Assembly: GCA_900317745.1 (NCBI GenBank)
Contig: ONHW01000002.1
Coordinates: forward strand, 124,001 to 188,000
Source of the DNA: an uncultured Bacteroidales bacterium
GTDB lineage: Bacteria > Bacteroidota > Bacteroidia > Bacteroidales > Paludibacteraceae
Direction: 5' to 3'
Length of the DNA: 64,000 bases
The number at the start of each line of letters is the position of its first letter. Within the stretch, counting starts at the first letter, position 1. Below, piece by piece: positions 31,354-40,500 of the stretch. The position numbers and the translations under genes were made by a program. The notes under the pieces are model-generated. The model was not told where the DNA came from. It saw only the letters and a list, made by a program, of their open reading frames with translations, and ran no database searches.

Positions 31354-32997
31354 ATGAAAAAACAACTATTCTTAATTGCTGTTGCGGCCGTGGCATTGAC
31401 AGGCTGCAAGCAGCCACAGCCGGAACCTGAACCGGTAAGCGATTTGCCCGAATGGTACTACACGGGCGGTCAGTTAGGTACGACAACGAACACCTCATCG
31501 ATGGCGTTCCGTCAGCCAACGCCTGCCACCGACGAAAGTGGTATGGGAGTAGCGTTTGCGCAAGGCGACAATATAGCAGAGAAAGATTTTGTGACGAACG
31601 CGTCGGGTCGCCAGCATGGTCTGGGGCCGGTATATGTTCGCGCCAGTTGCCAGCACTGCCACCCGAACTACAGCCACGGTGCATCCGTACCCGAAGGTGT
31701 GTATAATGCAAAGGATCAGGGCAACGGTACACTGCTGGTAGTGATTAATCCTGCGACCCAAGCATACGTGCCCTGGCTGGCCGGTATGCCGCAGCTGTTC
31801 GGTGCAGAGCCTTTCAAGGCTCCGCTGAATCCGGATCTGATCAACGTAACGTGGAAAGTAGCTACCGACGAGCACGGTAACAAGTTTGCCGATGGCGAGA
31901 CGTACGAGTTGCGTTATCCGGAAGTAACTATGCCGAAAGAGGCTGTATATGTGTATAACCAAGGCTATCGCGATCCGGACGGTTTGCTGGAAAGCGAGGG
32001 CTATGAGATCAAGCTTGAGAACACGATCGGCGTATATGGTACCGGTCTGCTGGACGCTATCACCGATGCGGACATCATTGCGCAATACGCGAAAGAGGAA
32101 GCAGACGGCAAGTTGAAGAACGGCTTGAACCCCGCCTTCTATGCCGGCGGGTTCCAGACGAGCGGTTACTACAAGAACGATCAGCAGTGGGGTCCCAAGC
32201 GCTTTACATACGCGCTGACCCGCGGTCCTCTGCAGGATGCCGCCGGTGCAAACGCCATCTGGAACATCACGAACGTAACACGTAGTGACCGTAGGTACCA
32301 CTACCTCGACCTGAACGGTACAATCTATGCCGAGTATGCAGCAAAGGATCCTGAGGTTCAGGCAGGGTTTACGGAGTATGTCGAGAAGATCGATCCTAAC
32401 CATGAGCATGCCGAGTGGTTCACGGATGATATGGCGGCTAATATCCGCGAGTTCCTGCTGAGCAAGAACCTGCCGGCCGAGATGAGCGACGACGAGTTCA
32501 CGCAAGTGATGGTTTGGCACCGTGGGTTGGCTGTACCTGCAGCGCGTAACGTGACAGACAGTGCCGTGCTTCGCGGCAAAGAGTTGTTCACGCAGATCGG
32601 TTGCGACTACTGCCACCGTCCGACCTGGACAACGGGTGCTGACGAGGTGCGTGATCCGAACGGCTTCTTCAAAGCCGGTGACGGCAAGTTGCCGCGTTAC
32701 CCGAACCAGAAGATCTGGCCTTACACCGATATGGTACAACATAAGCTGTGCATGGTGAACGATATCCGCACCGGTTGGTGCCGTACGACACCGTTGTGGG
32801 GTCGTGGCTTGCACAAGAAAGCTACCGGTGATGCTTACGAGGCACGACTTCACGACACGCGTGCGCGCAACGTGATTGAGGCTATCATGTGGCACGGATA
32901 TAGCACGGAGAGCGACGCCTACTGGCCTACGCAACAGTTCTACAAGTTGCCGAAAGAAGATCGCGATGCTATAGTGGAATTTATCAACGCCATCTAA
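31354..32997 (+). CDS. Di-haem oxidoreductase-family (DHOR) lipoprotein
   Basis: A 547-residue c-type cytochrome. The lipoprotein signal is MKKQLFLIAVAAVALTGC. Two haem-binding sites are seen: CQHCH (about 99) in RASCQHCHPNYSHG, and CDYCH (about 417) in IGCDYCHRPTWTTG. The family phrases LRYPEVTMP, FTYALTRGPLQD, RTTPLWGRGLHKK and RNVIEAIMWHG match the DHOR (formerly thiol oxidoreductase) group commonly found with imelysins. It probably passes electrons in the periplasm or on the outer membrane, possibly changing the redox state of iron for uptake (inference). The next gene, needed to attach c-type haem, follows after 1 nt. Confidence 0.92.
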   Translation: MKKQLFLIAVAAVALTGCKQPQPEPEPVSDLPEWYYTGGQLGTTTNTSSMAFRQPTPATDESGMGVAFAQGDNIAEKDFVTNASGRQHGLGPVYVRASCQHCHPNYSHGASVPEGVYNAKDQGNGTLLVVINPATQAYVPWLAGMPQLFGAEPFKAPLNPDLINVTWKVATDEHGNKFADGETYELRYPEVTMPKEAVYVYNQGYRDPDGLLESEGYEIKLENTIGVYGTGLLDAITDADIIAQYAKEEADGKLKNGLNPAFYAGGFQTSGYYKNDQQWGPKRFTYALTRGPLQDAAGANAIWNITNVTRSDRRYHYLDLNGTIYAEYAAKDPEVQAGFTEYVEKIDPNHEHAEWFTDDMAANIREFLLSKNLPAEMSDDEFTQVMVWHRGLAVPAARNVTDSAVLRGKELFTQIGCDYCHRPTWTTGADEVRDPNGFFKAGDGKLPRYPNQKIWPYTDMVQHKLCMVNDIRTGWCRTTPLWGRGLHKKATGDAYEARLHDTRARNVIEAIMWHGYSTESDAYWPTQQFYKLPKEDRDAIVEFINAI

Positions 32998-32998
32998 T

Positions 32999-34027
32999 AT
33001 GGATCTACTTCGTCCGTTCAGGATGCGTCGCGCATTCTTTACAGGCTTGCTTCACATCGCCCTGGTGACAATCGTCGCCGGGGCGTTGGTGACGCACTTC
33101 TTCGGCGAACAAGGCGAGATACATCTGCGTAGCGACAAAGCCGTATCGCTGAGTACGAAGTACAAGACGGTGAGTTTGTTTCTGTGGGACTTTCAGATCA
33201 TCAGTGACGCAGAGAACAACCCCGTTGACTTTGTTAGCGAGTTGCGCATGATCGACCGCAGCGAGCAGCCGGTGGTGATAGCTGAAGGTACGGTTAGGAT
33301 GAACAAGCCGCTGAAGTATCATGGCTACCGGTTCTGTCAGTCGGATTATGACAGTGACGGTCAGGGTGTCGTGCTGTCGTACAACTATGACCCGTGGGGC
33401 ATAGGCATAACGTACACGGGGTATGCCCTGTTGCTGGTTTCGATGATCGGGTTCTTCTTCCAGCGTAACACCTACTTCCGTAGCCTTCTGCGCAAGCAAC
33501 ACACGTGGCTGATGGTCGGGCTGGGAGTGTTTGTCCTTGTCATGGCTGTAGTTATGACCAAAGTGGTGACACCCAAACCGCCGTTGCAACCCGTGCTGCA
33601 AACGCCGCTGTTAGGAATACATGTGTCGGTGATCATGCTGGCGTACACGTTGTTTGCCGTAATGATGGTGAACGGGATAATAGGTCTGTGTATGCCCGCT
33701 CGCCGTGAGGGGCTGATGCAACTGTCACAAGTGCTGCTCTATCCGGCACTGTTCTGCCTGACGGCAGGCATATTCATCGGCGCCGTGTGGGCGAACATGT
33801 CGTGGGGAAGATACTGGGGTTGGGATCCGAAAGAGACATGGGCGTTGATAACAATGCTCGTGTATGCCCTACTGGTCCATTGGCCGGTGATCAGTCGAAA
33901 GCTAAAAGTCGAAAGTCAAAAGCAGGCGATATATTATCATATCTGCACGATTGTGGCTTTCCTGTTTGTGCTATTCACTTATTTTGGTGTGAATCGTCTG
34001 CTGGGCGGTTTGCACAGTTATGCTTGA
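32999..34027 (+). CDS. ccsA: Cytochrome c assembly protein, ResB-like plus CcsA (system II)
   Basis: A 342-residue membrane protein. The N-terminal part (RRAFFTGLLHIALVTIVAGAL, then a periplasmic beta-rich region with KPLKYHGYRFCQSDYDSDG) is ResB-like. The C-terminal part is CcsA, with the haem-handling tryptophan motif WANMSWGRYWGWDPKETWAL (about 264-283). It delivers haem for covalent attachment to CxxCH proteins; the di-haem protein 1 nt upstream is the evident client. It is shorter than the fused CcsBA of other phyla, as usual in Bacteroidales. Residues about 300-310 (SRKLKVESQKQ) derive from the GTCGAAA repeat inserted in a loop between helices. The 3' end overlaps the convergent NadR-like gene by 53 nt. 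Confidence 0.88.
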   Translation: MDLLRPFRMRRAFFTGLLHIALVTIVAGALVTHFFGEQGEIHLRSDKAVSLSTKYKTVSLFLWDFQIISDAENNPVDFVSELRMIDRSEQPVVIAEGTVRMNKPLKYHGYRFCQSDYDSDGQGVVLSYNYDPWGIGITYTGYALLLVSMIGFFFQRNTYFRSLLRKQHTWLMVGLGVFVLVMAVVMTKVVTPKPPLQPVLQTPLLGIHVSVIMLAYTLFAVMMVNGIIGLCMPARREGLMQLSQVLLYPALFCLTAGIFIGAVWANMSWGRYWGWDPKETWALITMLVYALLVHWPVISRKLKVESQKQAIYYHICTIVAFLFVLFTYFGVNRLLGGLHSYA

Positions 34028-34523
34028 ACGATTCGATAGCCTGCGCTGCTGCCTGCGTGCGGGCTGAACCCTGACCGGAAACAAGTACGTACGGTCGGTG
34101 GGTGAGTTTAACTTCCTCAATATACCAATTGAGGAAGTATTCTCTTTTATCCAGATTCTCGCGTACGGGATCGGGTTCGGCGCAGATGTCGGGCGTGAGG
34201 ATAAGATACATATCCATAGGGTAGTCCCTGAGCGCGCGAAGCATAGCCTCAGGCGTGCTGCCGTACTTGTGCTCGTACCAGACTTTCATGATAATCAGTT
34301 CGGTATCGAACAGCACCACAGGCTCGCTGTAGCAGGTGCCGACCTGTTCAATAAGATGTCCGGCTATAGCGTCCAGATCAGCACGCGTGTAGGGTCTGCC
34401 GAGGGCCTCCACGTACTCGCGCGCGTACTCCTTAATCCACTTGTAGCCGTATAGCTCTGACAGCTCTTGGCACAAGGTGCTCTTGCCTGTGCTTTCGGGA
34501 CCTATGATGCCGACTCTGATCAT
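33975..34523 (-). CDS. NadR-like AAA ATPase/ribosylnicotinamide kinase
   Basis: A 182-residue P-loop kinase with Walker A GPESTGKST (about 8-16), KEYAREYVEALGRPYTRADL and the Walker B-like VVLFDTELIIMKVWYEH. It resembles the C-terminal kinase domain of NadR, which phosphorylates nicotinamide riboside for NAD salvage; the adenylyltransferase domain is absent. Substrate specificity is inferred only. The last about 17 residues (KHNCANRPADDSHQNK) are encoded antisense to the ccsA 3' end, so the C-terminus may be a recent extension. It lies downstream of sprA with a palindrome in the spacer. Confidence 0.8.
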   Translation of the reverse strand: MIRVGIIGPESTGKSTLCQELSELYGYKWIKEYAREYVEALGRPYTRADLDAIAGHLIEQVGTCYSEPVVLFDTELIIMKVWYEHKYGSTPEAMLRALRDYPMDMYLILTPDICAEPDPVRENLDKREYFLNWYIEEVKLTHRPYVLVSGQGSARTQAAAQAIESFKHNCANRPADDSHQNK

Positions 34524-34530
34524 AACTTAT

Positions 34531-34550
34531 ATCAGCCAAGTTTGGCTGAT
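34531..34550. repeat. 20-bp palindrome ATCAGCCAAGTTTGGCTGAT
   Basis: In the 30-nt spacer between sprA (stop at 34554) and the NadR-like gene. It belongs to the recurring palindrome family and could attenuate read-through. Confidence 0.85.
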
Positions 34551-34553
34551 AGA

Positions 34554-37500
34554 TTAACGGGTGAGCATGAGCTTGATGTTGAAGCCCACGTTGTCGGTGC
34601 TGATCGGGTAGGAGGTTGAGATCAGCGGTGTGGTGCCCTGGTGGTCGTAGTAGAACTGGATATTGATCTTCTGCGACAGCACATAGTCGGCACTGATCTT
34701 CACGCCGAACACACGGTTGCCTGCACTCGCCTGAGTTATACCTTCCTCTACCTTGCGCAGCAAGGTCTTGATATCCTTGTAGCTGACGTCAACATTCAGC
34801 TTGAGGTCGTTGCTCACTTTCTTCTCCGAACGAGGCGTCTTGGTGATGAAACTCAGGTTCTTGATCGTGTAGCCGCCACCGATAACGAACTCGTTGGTGT
34901 GACCCTCCATCAGCTGGATAGATGTCACATTCAGCGTCAGGTTACGCTGCTTGCGGTACTCGGCTTTCACGCTCAGCGAGTTCTTCATCGCGAGGTTGAC
35001 ACCGATGAGCGGCGAGAACGACTCGGTGAGTGATACGCTGCTTATGTCGTAGGCTGCGGAGGGCACAGGTACCTCGGTCTGTACGTCACGCGTGAAGCCG
35101 AGTGTCTTGTCGTTGCCTGCCGCACCTACCCAGGTCGAGTAACTCGAGTACGAACCGATAGCGTACTTACACGTATACGCGTGTGTGAGTGTCACGGAGC
35201 GGAAGTTGTCACGCATCCACGGCAGTTTGCCCAATCCGTCGTAGGTCACACTCCAGTTAGGCAGTATCTGCCAGAACTTCAGGAACGGATTGCGGTCCAT
35301 TCGGTTAATGTCCCGACCTGTGTATGCAGCGAGGAACGATGGCACAAGCACGTCTGCCGAGTTGCGGCTGACCATGCCGTTGTTGCGGTTGTAACGCTGT
35401 CCGCCGAACACTGTCCCGCGCAGGAAGCCTGCGTCAGGGTAGGTGATGTTGTCGTACTCTGCCTGAACGCGCCGCTGCATGATGTCGCGGTTGGCTACGA
35501 ACCGGTTGTAAATCTCGTTGGCGAAATTGTCGTCCTGCGTGCCTACGCGGGCGAACGCCGTACCTATAGCCACCTGCGTGATATTGAACGAGCCGGACAG
35601 GTGCTCCTGTATGTCCTCGTAACTGTAGATGATCGAGTTCGATTGCGCCATGTATCGCTTGCCGTTGAGTTGGATCTTCAGTCCCGGCAGCGGTTCGAGG
35701 GTGACCTTGATATCCAGATCGGTCGTCTTCGATTGCGTAGCAGGCTGCACAACCATCGTGTCACCGCTCAGCCATCCTTCGCGCTTGGCTTTCTCTACAA
35801 AGTCGTCACCGAAGAAGCCGAACGCAAAATCGTAGCCCGGCGCATACAGGTTACCCATCTTTCGCTGCCCCATGAATCCTGCCTGCGGAGCGAAGCCCGG
35901 TACGGTGATCGAGGTGTTGTCGCGATAGGTGACTTGCACGCGGCGGATGAGTGTGCCCACGTAGGCGAACATGTCGCCTGCCACCTGCGCCGGTGTGCGC
36001 TGGTTGGGGTCTTTCGAACTCATCTTCAGGGTGATAGGTCCGCTCACGGGCGAGGTGATCGTAGCCTTGTTGTTGCCGTCGGTGCTCATCTTCACCTTCA
36101 CCTTGTGCCCGAGGCTGTCCGTAGCCTCTATCTCCACCAACTCCGAGCCTAATCGGTGTGTGATGGATTTCGGCTCGCCGGCGGTCAGGGTGACAGTCTC
36201 GTTATACGTCTTGGGCTTGAACGCTTTCTGTCGTTGGCGTCCGGTGTAGCGCTGGGTCATTGACTTCCAGTACTTCGATTTGTTGTACAGCGTCTCGAAG
36301 TTCAGCGTTCCGTCCACCTGCCACGAGCGCTGACCGGTGATCGTGTTGCCCAGGTTGTTCTGCTGCGAGGTTGTGGCAGTACGCGCCCAGTTGTATGTGC
36401 CGTTGTACGAGGCGTTGGCGGTGATGAAGTCCAGACCCGGAATCTTGTTGATCGGTACGTTCCATGTAGCCGTGAACACCTGTTGGTAGGTGTACGGTGT
36501 ACCGCCTTTGGCAAGGCTGCGCTGGATAGTATCTTTCCACGCCTCGTAGTGGTCGTTCGTAAAGCCGTAGTCGCGGATGATCTCCGGCGTGTAGTAACCT
36601 TCGTCCACCGTGGAGTTCATTGCCGTCTGGAACGAGAACTTCAGGTTCCTGCTCAGGTCGTACTTGAAGTCGAAGTTCCTGCTCCACGTAAAGTCCTTGC
36701 TGAAGGTTATGTCCATCTTGTTGAGCGTGGCGTCGGTATTGAAGTCGCGCATCTTCATTTGCGAGAAGTTACGCTGCATAGCGGTGTTGAACGACCATGA
36801 CTGCGGCAGGTAGTACAGGTTGAACTCCTTGATGATCTTCACCTTGTCCACACCTTTCATCTTGCTGAACGGCTCCCACGGCTGCGGGTTGAACGAGTAG
36901 GCGTAGTTGAATTGTCCGCGCTCTTCGATGGTCTGGTTTCGTTCCATCTCGGGCGTGTGCTCGTTCTGCTTGTTGTACGACGCCGAGATGCTGAAGTTAG
37001 CCGGGTCGTAGAACATATCTTTCTTCTTCGAGTGAATGTTCACCTTCATGTTCGTCACGCTGAACGACGTGCTCTCCACCACGGTGTTGCTCATCAGTTT
37101 GACAGAGTCGCGTTCTTGCTTGGTCTCGTACTGCTCGAGGTTGTCGCGCAGTTTGATATCCGTATCCAGCGGGTCGTACTCGGGCGAGATTGTCTGGTTG
37201 GTGTACGCCACGTATAGCGGGATTTGCAGTTTGGCTTGCTCCGGGAATAGTCGTCCTGCCTCCAGTGCGGCGCTGACCTGCAACTGGTAGTTGTTGTCCA
37301 TGTTCCGCTGCAGCACGTTGCTCTCTATGCCGCCGTAGCCTGCTGTCTCCAATCGCCCGGCTACGTTCACCTGCGCAATGTCGCTGATACCGAGCGAGGC
37401 ATTAGCCATCGCTGCCACGCCGCCTTGCTCGTTGAACTCGCTCATTCTCAGCTCGTTCACCCACACCTCGGCACAACGCTCCTCATGGCTGTTGGCGTTA

Positions 37501-40500
37501 CGTACACCGATCATGATACACTCCACGCTCTCCAGTGTCGGGTTACCGAGGATCGTTATTCGGTTCTGCGGCTTGCCGGACGCTTCATCGTACATGACGT
37601 AAGGAATAGTGTTGCCTACGTCGGATGTGCCGGCGCGCTTCGCTTTGTTGCGTGCCAACTTGGCATCGGTCAGCACAGTGAACGGGAAGTCGAACATGTT
37701 CTCCGCCGGCCAAACTTTGTAACGGTCAGCCTCGCTGCTGTTGTTATAACTGCCTGCAGGAGTGAGTACCAGCGGAATCTCGTACTCGTAGTAGTTGTTC
37801 TTCAGGTCCGTACCCAGACGGATAAAACACGTCAGGTCGCCGTCTTTCAGATCAGCGTCCTCAGCCTCCAGTTTCTCCGCATGAACGAACATCTGCAGGT
37901 GCTTGTAGTTACGCATGTCGTAGGCGGTGTTCTTATATACGGCACGTGCGTCGCCGAACGGCAGGTTGTGCACGCGCAGTACCATAGCCTGTTCGTTCTG
38001 TGCAATCAGCTGTGCCTGACCCGGGTCGGTCTGACGGCTGATACCCGGCGGCAGAATATAGTTCACCGGCGAACGGTTACCGTTCTCCTCGATGTTCACG
38101 TTCTGCACGTCCAACAGTGCTGTACCGGTCGGCGAGTTGTCGTTGTAGTTCTTCGTGCGCTCGTTGCGGTACAGGCCTTGGTTGTAGTTTCGCCACTCGC
38201 CGCGAACCAGATCCAGACTACCGAAGCGCAGGTGCATCTCTTTCTCACTGCCTGTGAGATACAGACGCGCGAAACGTATCGACTTGAAGTTACGGATCGT
38301 ACCCACGCGCTTCGTGTCGTTGCTCTTCAATGGAATCTTGAACTGATACCATGTCACCGCCTCTGTCTTGCCGTTGCGTAGCGTGACGTTAGTGGTCAGT
38401 TTCTCCACAATGTACTGCAATCCGACCTGCATATCCGCCTCGCGCAGACTGACATGGTACTCAAAGAACTTCTCGTACTCGTTCAGCGTGTTGTCGTTGT
38501 TGATATCCTCTATATCCGGCTGCAGGGTCGAAGCTGTGCCGTAACCGTCGGTGCTGCGGTCGGTCTCCGGCGAGTTGCCCTCCGTGCCGTTGTAATGCTT
38601 GTAGCGATCTATGATACTTACCTGATTACGGTCATAGTCGCTGCCGCGGTAGTAGTGGTAGTTGTCGCCTGCAGGGTCGTTGGCGGGTGAGAACTCATCA
38701 GTCAGCCAGCGCTGCCATACATCAGTGGTCACTTTCTTGCTGAGTGCCTCGCGATAGTCGGCATACGGACGCATGCCGTTGTACTCGAACGTAAGCTCGT
38801 CCTGCGTGCTCAATCCGTCCAAACCGACGTCTTGCTTGTCGCGTGCACCTGCCTCGTTGCTGAATGCCACTACCGTACTTGTTGTGCGGCTCACGCGACC
38901 CCAGATCGTCTTTTCCGTGTCGTCGATATCGTTCGTCGGCAAGCCGTGCTCAAACGACTTCTTGCCGTCCTTCAGTATATCCTCGCTTATGTCGCCTAAG
39001 TTGATGTACAGGTCGCCCTCGTAACCTTCGGGGTTGGTCAGTTTGGGGTCGAGCAGCCAGAAAGAGATATACTCGATGTTCGCTTTCTCAAAGTCCGTGT
39101 TATCCAGCCGGCGCATGATACCTGCCCAGCGCTGCTTGGGATTGGTGAGCTTGCCGTCAGAGCCTATCTCGCTGGCACAGATGTTGTACGGTCCGCGCTC
39201 GTCGGGGTAGAAACTCAGGTTCAGCGTGGCAATCTTCGGATCTTCGTTGGCAAGCGTCTCGCGGTTAGGGAACAACTCTTGCTCATATACGATACGCGTA
39301 CGCATGTCGCTCAGTGCATCTACGTCATCTTTGATATGCTGCGGCGTGTTGCTCTGCGGATAACCGAAGATCGGATCCGGCGTGTACCACGACAGCCAGG
39401 CTCTGTTCTTGCCGTACTCGATACTGTTGTTGTAGTTGTATTCCGGGAACTTCTCGTCGTTACGCGGAGTAGAGGCTATACGCCAGTAACTCGGGTAGTG
39501 GATATCGATCTCGGTCATTGTCTGCTCAAAGTCGTCGATATACGCTGTTCCTACCTTGCCCACGTCACTTGTGTGACCGGGTATAAGGTGTGCAAACTCA
39601 GCGTTGATAGCAAACGTCGAAGGCTGTGTAGCGGTTATCCACGGTATCTTGTCAATGGCGTTCGTCAGCCATTGCAGTTCGGTTTTCCACGCGCCGTTAA
39701 CGCCCCAGATAGTGTTTGCCAATGGCTCGCTGCCCGAGTTCACCTTCGTGGTCAACGGACGCTCACGCAGGTGCATGATCGTTCCGCCTATCATCAGGTC
39801 TTTGGTGAACGCATACTCGGCGTGCAACCCGAACAGACTCTTCCTCTGCATCGAGAACGTGGACTGATTCTCCAACTTCACATCCACCTTTGTGCCGCTC
39901 TCAATGATACTTTGGTTAAGGATGGTCACCGTTCCCATCGTATAATCGACCGTATAATCGACGTTCTCGACCAGTGTCGCACCGCCGGCGGTCACGGTCA
40001 CACTTCCGCGAGGAACGTTCATCGCGTTCAGACGTATCTCGCTGCCGCTGGAGCCTTTGAACTTACCCACAAGTTTGAACTTGTTCTTCTCGGTCATCTC
40101 CTGGGCGTTCACCAGCGTCGAGTCGTACAACTCTTGGAACGTATATTTGGCTGCAATAGCGTCATCGCCTATCGCCTGACGCAGGTAGTCGCCGAACGGC
40201 TCCAGTACAGGGAAGATGATTCGACCGCTACCCGATAATGCCGTGTAGCCTTCTATATAGTCGAACTTGCCGTCTGGCGATGGCTTGTTGCGGCTGTCCA
40301 GACGGTCGAGGTTCATTACTCTGAGCAACTGTTTGCCTTTGATCACACTCTCCGGCAGGTACTGCAGCTCGGTGCCCACCGAGTCGTTGCGGTACATGAC
40401 GTACAACTCAAACTTCTCGCTCGTCATGCTCGTCGCGCCTAAGGAATACACGTTCTTCATCATCAGGTCCCACGTGCCGCGACCTTTGTGTTTCGGAGCG

